Shown: positions 1 through 13,347, counted from the stretch's first letter. The stretch: DNA of 58,468 bases from Clavulina sp. PMI_390 (GCA_015039315.1 WIDE01000149.1:1497-59964), one strand, 5' to 3'. The notes: generated by a model from the sequence alone, not told the origin. Numbers and translations: made by a program.

Positions 1-11
1 TGTTTTTATAG

Positions 12-922
12 GGGAAGACGAAAAAGAAGACCAAGTTCAAATGTTTGATCGGTGGCTGCGGGCACGTCGAGAATAGCATGGCAAAAATGAAGATTCACTC
101 GTGCGTTTTCGCATCCTTGTTATAATCACGGCCAATTGACGATATCCCTTAGTGCTCGCGCTCACTCGGTCTTTGAGCAGAACCTAGCCAAGCTTATAGA
201 ACAAGGCCCTGGACTGAACGTCGAGAATCCGGCGAGCGAAAGCGGTGATTCGGAAGAGGACGATGTTGCTGAACTTGAAGATGATGATGAAGATGAGGAC
301 GAGGATGATGATGAGGGAATCCTCTCTCTCATGAACGGCGATGACGACTATGATCCTGATGACGACGACGAAGACGATTCTGATGATGATGATACCGCCC
401 CTGACGGCGACGACGACGGCCCCGACGATGAGCCCATGGAGTTGGATGGTGGAGAGGCGGCGGATACTGATGATCCCATGGACGCCGAGGAATCATCTTC
501 CGACGACGGGGTGATGGTTGATCCGATTGACTGCCCTCGCTGTGGCCACCGTGAGGATGTGCCTTCGCTCATGCGTGAGCATATGATAAAAAGCTGCCCT
601 GCGCGCCTCGTGTACATCCTCGAACGGCCGAAGGGTTATCATCATTCGAAGAAGGACAAGGAGGAAGTCCCATTGTTGGCTGCGCTGGAAGGGGACCCAG
701 ATCGCGTACTCCTGCTCGGCGTGAGTATAGCTTTGCCACTTTCAACATTTGAGCACTCATCGTTCCGATTTATAGGCCAAGCTGCACGCTGGTGTGCGCA
801 GGCTGCTAAAAACTGTGGATGGACGAATCCCTCAACTCCCTCCCCCCCTGATGCATGAGCAAGAGCGTAGCGATGGCGTGTCCACACTTCCGCCAAAGTT
901 GCGTCGCCCATCCGATCGCTAG
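12..922 (+). CDS. Acidic zinc-finger-like protein, 5' end outside window
   Basis: Function unknown. The window opens inside an intron (acceptor TTATAG at 6-11). Exons read as 12-100, 153-720 and 776-922, joined by GT-AG introns in consistent phase, with stop TAG at 920-922. The visible protein has a Cys/His cluster (FKCLIGGCGHVENSMAKMKI, then HS), a run of more than 60 mostly Asp/Glu residues, and a second Cys/His cluster (CPRCGHRED, then REHMIKSC). The paired clusters resemble degenerate C2H2 or BED-like zinc ribbons around an acidic spacer, which would suit a nuclear or chromatin protein, but no family was recognised. The basic C-terminus (PPKLRRPSDR) follows the last intron. The coding call is fairly sure; the function is not. 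Confidence 0.7.
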
Positions 923-1700
923 AATGATGAGGAAGCACGCTTTCGTGCAGGCCTCTGTTACGACCTCGTTTCTCTGTTTGCGCCGACTTGATGTTTTAAT
1001 TCGTCGCGATTCTGTTTTGCCGCAAACGTTTGTTCCTATTTCTTGCACGGTTCCTATTCGACTGCTGTCTTCATCTTGGGCTTTTTTTCGCTCCCTTCTC
1101 TCATCCATATAATCTTGCAAAACCGACCGGCTTGCCGATTCTCCGCACCTTTCGAGCTCTCAACTGTCGCTTTCTAATCGCCGCTTCACATTCCAGCTAC
1201 CACCAAGACTATTGCACTCGCTTTTACGGCGCTTTCCTTTTGAAGCACCGATACGTTGCTATCCTGTTGCATTCTTCGACCTCATTCGCACCTAATCACT
1301 CTCATCCTTATGTTTTATCCGTATCTCCAGATATGATTGCCAATCCATTCCCACATCATTGTGCACTATACTTCCAGTTGATGTCGATCCTTGGAAGAAG
1401 AAGAGATTCTAATGTTGTGAATTCTACTCTAGTACCCATCATCTTTATGGGATACAAACTAGGACTTCGATTTGGCAAGATTTATGTGTACAAGCCCGTA
1501 GGCGAGGTGATGCAGAAGGTTTGCTGACAAGTCTCGAAATAACAGCCCAAGGGGAAGAATAAATGAAAAGAAAAAAAGGGAAAAGTTTCGACGGAGTGAT
1601 TGATGCACGGAATCGTTCGTGTACGTGACGTCGTGTTGCGTTCAAGACGGGCTAGCGTAGCAGGGGTGGGGGAATGACGTCGACGCGCATGCACATCAAC
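923..1700. other. Intergenic, probable 3' UTRs
   Basis: The first gene (plus strand) and the next gene (minus strand) converge here. The stretch is pyrimidine-rich and holds open frames such as 1030-1527, but these lack splice logic, domain signal or biased composition, and I take them as chance. Nothing else is supported. Confidence 0.5.
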
Positions 1701-2293
1701 TCATTGAACTCGGCGACTGGGACGGCGGTCGCGCTCCCACTTTTTGTACTCTTCCATCAGCTTTTCAGCGGACATACCCTTGAAGCGACTCTTGTAGCGT
1801 CCTGACATCTCAGTACTGACGAACTCTGAGAGCAAAAGGAGTCGTTTCATATTGCGCTGTTGAACCTTGACAGCGTCGGCTTCACAGCGAGCAGCCTGAC
1901 ATGCGCGAGCCATGTCATCATATGCCGCCTTTTCTTGATATTCGAGCCACGCGAGGTGACGTTCGGCCGCAAGGGTAATGACACCATTCGAAACAGACTT
2001 GGTGAGAGTAGTGATCTGCAAGCGAGTCCCAAGTCAAGTGCGCGCTAGTTGCTCAACCATGGGGATACCACTCACCCTCCTCTTCTCGCCCTCATCCCTC
2101 CCTTTGCCCCTCTTCGTTTTCTTGACCGTACTACTGTTCGACTAGGAACGTGATATTATGAGCGAGTGCTTTCCCTTTCGCTCTTTAGCCGTGACCGAAC
2201 ACGTAATCAACGTACCGGCTTTGCAGTTACTTTTTTGGCCTCTGGCTTCTTAATGACAGCGCTGGAGGCTCCTTTCTTCGCGGAAGAGGGCAT
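1701..2293 (-). CDS. Small lysine-rich hypothetical protein
   Basis: Three exons on the minus strand, 2293-2216, 2141-2076 and 2015-1701, all in phase 0 with GTACGT and GTGAGT donors, give 152 residues. The N-terminal 48 residues are very basic and low in complexity (SSAKKGASS, VKKTKRGKGR). The C-terminal 104 residues look like a helical domain rich in Ala, Arg, Glu and Lys (ITLAAERHLAWLEYQEKAAY, then MKRLLLLSEFVS). A basic tail before a compact helical domain suggests a nucleic-acid or chromatin-associated protein, but I do not recognise the family. The start ATG at 2291-2293 is the first in frame. It lies about 50 bases after a tRNA-Asn-like half on the same strand. Confidence 0.72.
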
Positions 2294-2340
2294 GGTCTAC
2301 CTTCCAAAGAACTCTCTAAAAGTGGGCGGCTCGTTCGAGT

Positions 2341-2380
2341 CGTAACAGTCAGACGCGCTAACCAATTGCGCCACAGGGCA
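2341..2380 (-). tRNA. tRNA-Asn(GTT) 5' half, truncated
   Basis: On the minus strand the sequence from 2380 downward reads as the 5' half of a tRNA: acceptor TGCCCTG, T8, D-stem GCGC, D-loop AATTGGTTA, D-stem GCGC, anticodon stem TCTGA, then loop CTGTTA with T33, anticodon GTT and A37. The pairing strand of the anticodon stem (TCAGA), the T-arm and the 3' acceptor strand are not found in the next 60 bases, which instead run into the 5' end of the small lysine-rich gene. The break lies at the canonical tRNA intron position (37/38). It is best read as a tRNA fragment rather than a working gene. Confidence 0.5.
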
Positions 2381-2412
2381 GTTGATGATGAGCGAGGGTC
2401 CAAACACTCCAC

Positions 2413-3403
2413 GACAGTAAAGAATTCAATTTGATTTTGTTTCTTGCCAAATTCTTCACATACTCACCTTGAATAACTATCTTAGCATTTTATTATATAT
2501 TATATCTAGGTCTAAAACGTGCATTTCTAATTGGAGGGGGTCAGAACAGCGGCGATGTCTGAATATCGTACAGGCTTAATTTGACCCCAGAGTAGGTAAG
2601 TTATGCTAGCAATTAGTTACGGAAAATATTTATTTGATAAGTAAGAGTATTCTTGCAGAAGAGGGGATGGATTAGCTGAGAAATGCATGGTAAAAATGCT
2701 CAATAGGAGATTTCTAGCAGAACGATGCTTCGCCTTGACGGAACATCGCAGGATCAACCGATCACGCCCGCTCGCGCTACTGTAAAAGATACTAAATATT
2801 ATATATGGTATTTATTTGATATTAAAACATAGAGATTGATCCGAAGTTGAACGAGAAAACAGGGGAGAATAATGGTACGTGACATGTAACACGCCAGTCA
2901 CACCGTGACAGGTCAGCTTGGGTCACAAGTTGGCGAAGGATTAGGAGGAAATTGGTAGTGATGGGACCGAACATAGTGAATGTGTGGATAATATAGATAA
3001 GTAGATATGCTGTTACAACTCAGCCTTGATGGATACTAGTGCAAGACCCAGCGTCCTGTCAGTTACGTCCTGCCTCGAGCTTCTGTAAACCCTTTTACAC
3101 ACAGTAGAGCCGCCAAGGGCAAGGCTTTCGAGTAGCTCAGGGAAACTCTGCGAAGTCTTCTTATCACGAGGCTAGGGAACCATGGCATCGTTAGTCCCGA
3201 TGGATCAGGCGAGATCATGAATGGAAGGTTCAGATAAGGGGTAAATACGACAGACAGGATACTACTACAAGGTATCATAGGTACGATAATAGCAAAGCAA
3301 TTCCGAAAGCGAAAACATCAGAGCAATATCACCACCTGTAAATACGAGCACAGGCAGGAACATTCGTAGCAGGGTGCCTAAAGAAAACAAAGGTAAAGGC
3401 TGT
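2413..3403. other. Intergenic, AT-rich, no gene seen
   Basis: This is the most AT-rich stretch in the left part, with short TATATAT runs near 2490 and 2800. Open frames are short and unsupported. It may be the 3' flank of the membrane-protein gene or old mobile DNA, but no terminal repeats or coding relics were recognised. Confidence 0.4.
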
Positions 3404-6400
3404 TCACGGACCTGGACTTTCGTCATCATTCCCGAACTGATCATACAGATCGAGAGGGCTTTTGAATGATCGGAGCTGCAGGGACGAGGAACAGTCAGTT
3501 GGTGCGTTCTTTTATACTCAGCGGACCAAAAAAATTTGGAGTGAAAACTCACGTAAGGATGGATTTTGCCCTCCTCGCCTCTTGCGACGGCTCTTCGGAC
3601 GTGCAGCTCAGCGTATCTTGACCCTCGAGCGCGCATCTCGTCGAATGGAACATTCGCCAGCTCGTTCCTATTCCGCCCGGCACCTCGCGATGTAGATGCC
3701 TTGCCTTCTCCGTCCAGCTCCTCGGGCCGCTTTTTGGTATCGAGATCGATATAGTCATACTCGAATGGTGAGCCGGGCATATGCTGCGACTCCCGCTTTC
3801 TTCCAAAGCTCCCGCCCGCTGCCCCTCCAGAGTTCAGATGTTGGTTCGACTGCTGTGCGGCAAACGGTGCTGCGGCAGATGGCAAGGGTGTCGTGCTCCC
3901 AACGCTCTCGTGGTCTGGCTCGATCACGGTAGGGAGTGCGGGGGCAGTAGGGAGAAGTGGGCGACGATGTGGCGGCGCGGACCCTTGGGGCGTAACAGGC
4001 GAAGGTGGGGAGTAGCTGGGCGGCGGGTGGTTTCCATGTGGAGGCGGTGGCGTGTTACCTGATGCGGGAGGTGACGAGGTGTCTATCGGCAAAGGCTGCG
4101 CATGAGATCGCGGTGATCGCATCGAAGGACCACCCTCAACCGTCGTGGTATACGCAGTCGAATACATAGACTCGCTAGCGCCACCGTCGGACTCGGCAAG
4201 CGAAGCGCCACCAAACGAGCGAGGACGTTCGCCTTGCTTCATAGCACGAGTACCAAAGGCGATCCCTCGTGTCGATACCTGTGCCGAATGTTGTTGTTGC
4301 TCCTGCAACGCAATCCATTCCTGTGCCACTTTTCGTCGGTCAACTTCACTCATCTCGAGGTCGTCTCCTGCTATACTCGGTGTAGCATGCGTCGGCATTG
4401 GTGTTGGCATGAGCGATCTCCCATGTGTTGCGATAGACTCGGGATACTGCTGGCGTGGGTAGAACGATTCGGAACGCTCGCCGACAGGTGTGGTGCGCGA
4501 TGGGCGCCTTTCACCAGTCATCATCTCGTGTGGAGCTGGGACAGAGCCACCCGAGAATGAGTTGACTTGTGCAAGGACAACATACCCGCTCTCTTGAGCA
4601 ATGGAGCGGGGGAAGAAAACGAGCAAGGTGAGACCAGACTGAACGATGCAGCCGATGCCAGCGACCATAGCGAGGAAGTCAGTTGCAAAGCTGCAAGGGG
4701 GAAGTACGTTAGCTGACGATATTTTGGAGCAAATAGATTGAGAAAGCCTGCGTACCCATCCTCGTTGACTGTGTGATAGGCGGTTGGTCGGATACCGTCA
4801 ATGGCCAGGATGAGTAAAGGAACGACGAAAAGGAAGCGGAATAGCACTCGGACGTTCTGCGCAGCGGAAAAAGTTAGTCTGTGGACTTCGCCGGCGGGAT
4901 GCCCAAACCAAAAATAGAACGTACATTGAGCTGATTATATGTTGTCAACCTGACAATCGTCTCGGGGTCAGCGCCTTGCTTTCGCAAAAGCTGGATAAAG
5001 CGCGGGAATAGCCATCTATAAAAATACGGTTAAGGATGGAGGGGAGGAGCCATTGAGATGATCCTACTTACAAGACTCGAAGCGATACCACTGTGATGAT
5101 GAAGGAAGAGACGCTCCCAACGAAGAAAATCCATGCCTCACTCTGATAACCCGGACGTCAGCTTCATTCTCTCACTTGCTCTTTCGACAGCTCAGGGTGA
5201 ACGCACCTTGGTGGGGTCATGTCTTGTCACAACGGCAGTAACAGGAAGCCCTACTATCGCAGCAATGCTTCCTGTGATCCAGGTAAAGAAGTAGACGCTC
5301 CGGAACCACGAGCGCGGTGCGCTTGGCGACATCAGGAAGAGCCAAAAGTTGAGCTCTGTCGTGACGAGGATAGTACGGAAGCGAAGTGAATAAGCACACA
5401 GAGAGTGATCATTAGATACCAAACTGCGCAAGCGAAGTCTGAGGCTAACAACGTACCTTCTAGATGGGAAACGACCTCTAATGCCCATGAGACACTGAAT
5501 GCAATGTAGAGAGCAAGGATCCAGCTCCGGGCTTGGTTGCCCCATAGCTGATAAGGAAGGGGAACGACCTTTCCTCCTCCGTGGACAGGGTATGGTTCCT
5601 CGGTTGATGCGAATGATGTTGCGTGGTGTAGCACGTCAGAAATAGCTGTGAGAGCGGTGTTGGAGACGGTGGTATTGGTGGCGGTGGTGCCGTTGGGGGA
5701 GATAGGGCTGGAAGCAGATGGGAGGAGGAAGTACCCTTCGTTGTACTTGATGATGGCAAAGGTGATAGAGTAGAAGAGTAACAAGGGTACAGAACATAAA
5801 TATGAATACTGTATTGCGGCAGCGCCAAGAGACAAAGGTCTAGTCAGTAACTGGCGAGCGCTTGTTGACTAGATACTTTGGGGTTGGGGACGCTTACTGT
5901 CATTAATCGTTTGAAGCCACCTGTCCGCGAGGAGTTGGACTTCCATCCGAGCGACTATGGGAACAAGACCGGCGCGCAGCACATGAAGCACGGTGGACGA
6001 AGGCAAGAAGGAGCACGCAAGCATGAAGCAAGACAGGCTAAAAATATCAGTATTCGAGGCACCACATGCACGTCGAGGAAGTAGATAACGCACGGCAAAT
6101 CGATCGAACTTCCACAAGTGCCTGCACCGCCGAACCGGACCGCAAATTTGAGATGATGGTGATAAGCATGGAGGATTATTGTCCAAGTGGGAAGTTGGCG
6201 TGATGGGTAGTGGTGCAGTGTTCGATGTGCACATGGAGAGAGGGAGAGAAGAAGCGCGGGATGATTCATTGTGAGTCAATGAATCCGTTCTGATCGTTGG
6301 GGTTAGGCAAGAGTTGGGACGTACCAGACGAGGAACACAAGCAGCTGATGGTTCCGTGGTGACAAAGGATATGCAGTAGAAAGGTAGAGAGTAAATGCTC

Positions 6401-6573
6401 GTCAGTTGGGTGGCCACTCAACACAGACGCTCAACTTGAACACTCTTCGGAGGGATGTCCGATCGAGGGTGCGGGGGACAGGAGGTTGTTGTTGACAGAT
6501 GGATCAAAATCCCACTCACAAGTGCTGAGATAATCGCCCACAGGAGCACGACAGCTGGCGAAAAGTGTGACAT
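3404..6573 (-). CDS. Eight-segment (7TM-like) membrane protein with long proline-rich tail
   Basis: Ten exons on the minus strand: 6573-6444, 6397-6325, 6037-5921, 5839-5457, 5355-5207, 5142-5072, 5015-4925, 4856-4756, 4690-3553, 3475-3404. Phases agree throughout and give about 774 residues. Hydrophobic segments lie near residues 8-26 (LLWAIISALVSGILIHL), 62-82, 118-138 (YLCSVPLLLFYSITFAI), 210-230, 254-275, 287-311, 341-360 (LFRFLFVVPLLILAIDG) and 376-398. A cytosol-type tail of about 375 residues follows, rich in Pro, Ser and Gln and ending LDLYDQFGNDDESPGP. The first segment may be an uncleaved signal, leaving seven, as in fungal GPCR-like receptors. No ligand class is claimed. The second intron (about 290 bases) was chosen because it restores a continuous second helix; the N-terminal exons are the least certain. 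Confidence 0.68.
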
Positions 6574-7924
6574 CCTGCTAGAGTAGAGACAGCCAGTCGT
6601 GGGTCGTCTAGCAGGACCAAGGAGATGGTGGTAGTTGCGGTTAAGGTTTAGACTGGCGGCGCCAGAATTGCGAGTGGTAGTAGGGGAGAGAGAGAGAAGC
6701 AAAAGCAGGTGGTGGGTTCGGAGAGAAGAACGAGGCGATCACTTATAATAATGACAACCGCTCCAGCATCTATATATGTTCGAGGGGTAGTGAATGATTT
6801 GACATACATAAGTTTGTGGTTCATCTCGCTAGGCTCCGAATTTAGAATACAGGAGATGTTGGAGATCAAGTCATGCACTCCTGATCACTGCATCCGCTTA
6901 ACATTGGTGATGATGGCGCGTCCACGACGCGCGGTGTGCATGTCGACGTGGGCTGGGGGGTGGCGACAGACACCGCGGTAAGCGGTATAGAACCGGTTCA
7001 CTCGGGTACTCGTATCCTCCCGCAATGCAGTCTCCCCGCGTCAGGCGACTCGAGGAAAGGCCCCGTTCGGTGATCCCGTAAAGCCTGTGATGAATTGCGA
7101 ATATCATTATTACTTGTATTATTAGCGTCGTCAAGCACATGGATCACCTGAACAATGAACAAGACGCATAGCGAGTATTTGATACGACCTCGCTCTTGAA
7201 TGCGGAGGAGTTGACTCCGAGATCACGAGGGGCGGTCAAGCCGCATGCTAATAAACGCTCTTTCCTGAGGCGTTATAAAGGAAATGGCCTCTTGACGACT
7301 TCCGGGGCCTCTTGCGTTCCAGCTCTCAGCGATTCCTCCCGTACCGAAAGAGAGTCTGGATCCGCAAAGGCTCAACCTTTCTCCGACAGCATCCGATTAA
7401 TCCTTGCAGGACGTAAGTTGGCGAGGACGTTGTCAGTGATGGTGATGTTGATCAAGCCACTCTCGTCGCGAACGACGAAGTTATCGCAAAGGATGAGTAA
7501 AAAGAGCGAATAATGTAGAATTTCTCAAATAGCGGAGGGAGTATCTCGCTATATTTGTCGTGATATATTACCGACGACTGTGCCGAGGTTGAGTGAGGTA
7601 GAGGGTAACCCAAAGTGTCGGCGCTTAAGTTGAGACGGTCGAGGCTGACATAATTTGTCGTACGGCGCTTAGGGAGTGAATGGACGGTGTCGACGGAGGT
7701 AGTGGCGGCGTTGAGCCGAGTCGGGGCGATGAACACGGAACATTTATTGCCTTATTGGGAGATCGGACAACGAACACGGATTGGGCCACTTGCCATTTAT
7801 GGAGATGGATTATGAGAGCGTATATTGCAAAGCGATGATACAAAAGGGGAGTGCTACAGTCAAAAACAAACACGAGAAATGAAGACGCAAGAAAGAGAAA
7901 AAAGTTTCCCAAACAGCGGCAAAT
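6574..7924. other. Intergenic between membrane protein and histone H4
   Basis: No complete gene is seen. On the minus strand, 7736-7452 is open and the adjoining frame around 7500-7390 reads DNFVVRDESGLINITITDN before a stop. This looks protein-like but cannot be joined by acceptable splice sites, so it may be a short gene relic. The rest is unremarkable. Confidence 0.35.
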
Positions 7925-8683
<759 letters not shown>

Positions 8684-10018
8684 GTTTAGTAGAAGAGAGA
8701 AGTGAGGTTTGGAGAAAAGTAAGACGAGAAGTTGGTGGTAGAAGGGGGAGAAAAGACGCGACACGCTCAAAGTCGCGCCCCTTTATAAAGGATTGGATTC
8801 TCCGGCACGTGACGCAGATCGTCGGAATTGATTTCCAAAAAAAAATGAGTCGTCGTATGTTTGGTAAGAAAAACAATAACATCGTCTTGACTTATCAACT
8901 GGTATACACAAGTAACTCACTTGGCACGACTTCATTCTTGTCGAGTATGGCGTATTGTCAGAATGTTACGAGGTCTCATAGAATGTTCGATCGGCATTTC
9001 GTTCACTGAAACGAAACTACTCAGTGACGCGGCTCAGCTCGACGTGTGATGACTTCGACATCAGCACACTTTAACAGACTCGTTACCCAGCCAGCTAATT
9101 GAACTTTATCAAAGAGATTAACTTGACTGAGGGATTTGGTGAGATGGTGAGTCAATAATTTAACCTGGCTTTTTCATCTCAACTGGCTCACTTGATATTG
9201 ATAGCAGGACTGTGACTCGGCTGGACTCCCGACCACAAGTCATGAGCTCAGTCATCGGATCGGAGTTACGAGCCACGATTTTACACTTGACTTGACCTGA
9301 GATTAAGTTGGGTTCCGAATCGAGACAATCCTACCCGTGAGTAACCAGTCTGATATGTTGTTCATACCTCAAACGACTTATGTTCGCACGACAACAGGAA
9401 CATCACTACCACGAAATGCCTCTCATCTAGTACGGTTCATTTTACGACCTCCTAAAAGCGACTGGCAATGCTTCCCAGCCTCTCCGATGGAATGTCATAC
9501 ACTATATTGTATTGATCAATTTGTCATCGAGTCAGTGATGTCGAAGCTATCGTCACAACTCCCTATGTCATTCTTGACGACACAACTGGACAACAAATGC
9601 GAGCATTCTTTAGAATACCAACCCCTAGTGTACCTCCGCTGCATCGATGCGTACGCTTGCTGGCCAGAAGAACGCCTATCTCTCCGTCGGGCAACGAAAT
9701 GATGCGCCACGTGGACCACACCATCTCTCTTCCCATGCGCCAAGGAGAACTCTCCGATACAAATGTCATCTCCTACTTGATTTCTCCGCTCTCGAAGTGA
9801 ACGCGCCTCGATTCTACGGCTTCCCTCGCGATCAATTTCGGTCCTCCCTGCCAACCAATTTCTTGGCAGCAAGCCAGCGATCACCGCAAACGTTAAGGTG
9901 CCTGAACGTGATAGGTGTAATCCATTGCAATGATTCAAAATGGCTGGCCGTTGTCGTCGGCGAAGGGTCCGATCTCTTCAGCTCTACGACGCGACTACAG
10001 CTGTGATTAGCTGTCGCC
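8684..10018. other. Intergenic, H4 promoter side and chitinase upstream
   Basis: The first few hundred bases are the H4 5' flank. From about 9000 to 9330 the sequence is rich in degenerate ACTCG/GACTC and TTGACTTGAC words, which suggests old simple-repeat or transposon-edge sequence, but no clear terminal repeat was found. A 268-residue plus-strand open frame at 8203-9009 is antisense to H4 and is discounted. Confidence 0.4.
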
Positions 10019-10030
10019 GGCGACTTCGCC
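10019..10030. promoter_or_regulatory. Palindromic promoter motif of GH18 gene 1
   Basis: GGCGA-CT-TCGCC, an inverted repeat with 5-base arms, about 32 bases upstream of a TATATAAG box at 10063-10070 and about 145 bases before the start codon. The same motif lies at the same place in all four GH18 promoters of the window. A dimeric transcription factor site is the likely reading (inference). Confidence 0.55.
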
Positions 10031-10172
10031 ATGTGCTCACCAAGCATGCTCAACGCGCCCTCTATATAAGGCCCTTAGCTCCACCAGCTCATACTCTCCA
10101 GCTCACTGCAGCCCCACACCCCGGTCATCTGAACCGTTCCTTTCTTTCTTTCCTTGGTACACCACACACAAC

Positions 10173-11845
10173 ATGAAGTTCTCTGCCATTCCTTCCTTCA
10201 CCGCTCTCGCGGCTCTTGTTGCTCCATTCGTCAACGCCACGCCTTTGCGCGAAATCCCCGCCTCCGGCAACGTCGAGCGCCGTGTCAACACTGCTGGTCC
10301 TCACTGGGTTGCCTACTGGGGTATGCCAAGCTTTCCTCGAAGCCTCCATCAATTCAGTGTAACTCACTATTAATCAACGTCATATAGATGCTTGGCTGTC
10401 AGGCGAGAACGGGCCCCCGGCTACTTCCGTGGTCAACGGCTATAATACTTTGTGAGCACAAGCAAACGAAATTAACCCAGCGATTGATCATTTACCTATG
10501 TGTAACTACTACCAAGGATCTTGGCATTCCTGCTCGCCACCGGTACTGCCGATCAGGCTCAGGAATGGACATTGATTGGTGAGCCGCAGTGTTTCCTCTG
10601 TCCTCAATCAACCTGAATCGCTCACAAGTTGACCTTTAGATGCTGGCACCCGAAGCTCGACCAAAGCTGCGTATTCCGCCGCTGGCATCAACCTCATGGT
10701 TTCCGCTTTCGGCTCCACTGAGAACCCTACCTCCGTGAGTTGACAGCATTTGCTCCAGACTTCGCAGGGATTCTAACTCTTTTTTCGCTTGGGTCTAGTC
10801 TGGTTTCGACGCGGCTGGCACTGCCAACACCATGGCCTCATGGGTCAAGACCTACGGTCTCGATGGTATTGATGTCGACTACGAGGATTTCGTCAGTACT
10901 TCTCTCATTCATCATGTATGACGTCGCCTAATTACCTCCTCTTAATAGGGTGCCATGAACAAGCAGGACGGTTCTGCTGAGAACTGGCTCGCTACCTTCA
11001 CCACCACGTATGCACTTCGCCTGGTTTCATGAAATGTGGCGTATACTAACGTGCTTCCTCGATGTAGCCTTCGCTCTGCCCTGCCTTCTGGCCAGTACAT
11101 CATCACTCACGCCCCCGTCGCTCCCTGGTTCTCCCCCATCTACACCTCGGGTGCCTACATCAAGGTCCAATCGTCTGTCGGTTCCATCATCGACTGGTAC
11201 AACGTTCAGTTCTACAACCAGGGTACCACTGAGTACACCACCTGCGCCGGTCTCCTCACTGCTTCCTCGTCTTCGTGGCCCAAGTCCTCCGTCTTCCAGA
11301 TCAACTCCAATGCTGGCGTTCCTCTGAGCAAGATCGTCATCGGCAAGCCTGGTACCACCGCTGATGCCAACAACGGCTACATTGATGCCAGCACCCTCGC
11401 TGGCTGTGTCTCTCAGGCCAAGTCCTCTGGCTGGAACGGTGGTGTTATGGTTTGGCAATTCCCCCACGCTGACTCCGCCTGGATCACCACCGTCCGTGCC
11501 TCTTCGTGGCCCGTGGGCAGCACCAGCAACCCCACCACCACCAGCAAGGCTACCACTACCACTACCAAGGCCACCTCTGCCACGAGCGCTCCTGCCACTA
11601 CTACCAGCAAGTCTTCTGGCTCCGGCTCTTGCGCTGGTGTCGCTGCTTGGAGCTCCACCACTGCCTACAACGGCGGCTCCACCGTCACTTACAGTGCGTC
11701 TTCCTATTCTAAAATCCTCTGTGAGGAATGCTCGCTCACTACTTTCGATATCATAGATGGCTCCCTCTGGACCAACTCCTACTGGTCGTACAACGATGTT
11801 CCCGGTGGCTCTGCTGGCGTCTGGGTCAAGGGCGCCACTTGCTAA
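10173..11845 (+). CDS. Secreted GH18 chitinase with CBM5/12, copy 1
   Basis: Hydrolyses beta-1,4 bonds of chitin by substrate-assisted retaining catalysis (GH18 family knowledge). Eight exons: 10173-10320, 10388-10451, 10517-10578, 10640-10734, 10799-10891, 10949-11007, 11068-11693, 11757-11845; 411 residues. A signal peptide (MKFSAIPSFTALAALVAPFV) is followed by a hevamine-like barrel starting at HWVAYWGDAW. The DxxDxDxE motif is DGIDVDYE at residues 145-152, with Glu152 as acid/base. After VWQFPHAD comes a Thr/Ser linker of about 40 residues and a C-terminal chitin-binding module with the W-Y-W pattern (AYNGGSTVTY, LWTNSYWSYND). The TATA box is at 10063. It is the most diverged of the four copies: its distal upstream region and 3' flank do not match the others. 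Confidence 0.94.
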
Positions 11846-13347
11846 GCTAGCAACCCAACTTCTCCGAGTTGCCCATGCAAACTCCTTCCCTTTGGAAAGC
11901 TTCCATCATTTTGCTGAAAACCCCCCTTCTCTTTCTCTTTTCCGCCCACGCTCCTTACCGTTCAAACTTTGGGTATCATTGATCGTGAAGTTTTCCTCGG
12001 CTTCGCCGGTGTTGCTCCACACCCTCCCTTGTCATACTACCTGTATATATAAGGAACTAAAGACTCTTTAGTCGAGCATACACGTGTTGTAATCCTCTTG
12101 GCGCGTGTGCGTCTGTGTCTTGAAGTTCTGAGGGCTCATCAGTTCTGAAGGCATATATGGTTTCTCGCTTGCTGCACCCGTCTGAAGTGTCAATGGGATG
12201 AGTCAAGACTCGATCAGACCATTTCCGCTTGACAAGAATATCGAGACCGGCGGATTCGCATTCAATTCGTTTGGGCCACCGAAACACATCTTGACATTGA
12301 CATATATTCATCTGACACTGCAAATGACGATGTGAAGCTGAGGACTGGCAAAGACTCGTCCAACTGCTTCATCGTCTCAGATCGTCTCAATAGGGTCAGC
12401 AAGTAGCTGAATAATTCAATAAATGCACTCTCCCTGAACCACTCCTTTTGACCTTGGCCCAATTTATGGAAGCCTCTCGATGACCCGATCAGCGGGGAGC
12501 ATTGTGGAAATTTGACAGCTCCGGCGCCGATATACACTATATTAGCTACAGTCGAAGAGCAACAATATTGCTAATTTCACGCCCGGAATCACCATATCTT
12601 AGCCATTACCTCTAACAAAACTTGTTTTCCCTGAGCTTCGTACCATACCGGGCGATGGAGGCGTCATGGCTCGTGATGGGACCCAACCCAGTGGTACTAA
12701 ATGATCGTTCCTACTACTACAGCGAGATTTTTTAGTCTGAAATTGATTATTTTCATCGGTTAAGTCGCTTACCTCGGCCGTCAATCTTTCCCCGCTCGTC
12801 TGCGGAGATGTTATGAGTTGTTGTCACGTCTGTGTGATGCCGTGAGAGTCCTCATCACAACTCCTAATGTCAATATTCCTCGTCGACAACGCTAATTTGC
12901 ATTAATTGCAGTCCGCAGTAGGTCAACCTCTGAGGTATGGTGGTCTCGCACATCTATTCGCAGACTCCAAGCTGGAGTCACACTATATTTGAGACCATGA
13001 GCGAGCCCATGCTGAGGTACTGCCAGCACTGCACAACAAAAGACGACCAGCTTTTCTCTTCCATATTAGATCCACACCGAGGCACAGGTTTCCGAATCCA
13101 TGGCTTCCCCCGATATCAATATCGTGCCTCGAATAAATTCGTTCGTAGCAAATCAACCATCAGCCTTCACGACGCGAAGCTTTCATATAGGAGGGCCAAA
13201 GCTCTACCAGCTTTTGGCCATTATCCAAACATATCGTGACTTGAAACACCACAGTTCCTGTTGCCACCGGCGACGAGTCCGGTCCACCCCGCTCTATACC
13301 AACCATACGATGCCTGATGCCTCGCTTTGATACCTCCAAGCTGGATC
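11846..13347. other. Intergenic between chitinase copies 1 and 2
   Basis: No gene is supported. From about 12770 on, the sequence is the duplicated upstream block shared with copies 3 and 4, including the words TCGTCGACAACGCTAATTTGC near 12879 and the ATCAACCATCAGCCTTC stretch near 13150. Confidence 0.55.

Noticed and set aside
1030..1527. 165-residue plus-strand open frame.
   Set aside because: No start context, splice structure or compositional sign of coding; it sits in the 3' flank of two convergent genes.
6000..6270. Possible extra exon (ending HLWKFDRFAVRYLLPRR) in the eight-segment membrane protein.
   Set aside because: Direct splicing from 6325 to 6037 gives an unbroken second membrane helix, while including it requires a 35-base intron or an Arg-rich break in the helix. 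Kept as a less likely alternative.
5869..6417. Long minus-strand open frame proposed as one exon of the membrane-protein gene.
   Set aside because: Most of it lies in an intron; only 6037-5921 and, in another frame, 6397-6325 yield membrane-protein sequence.
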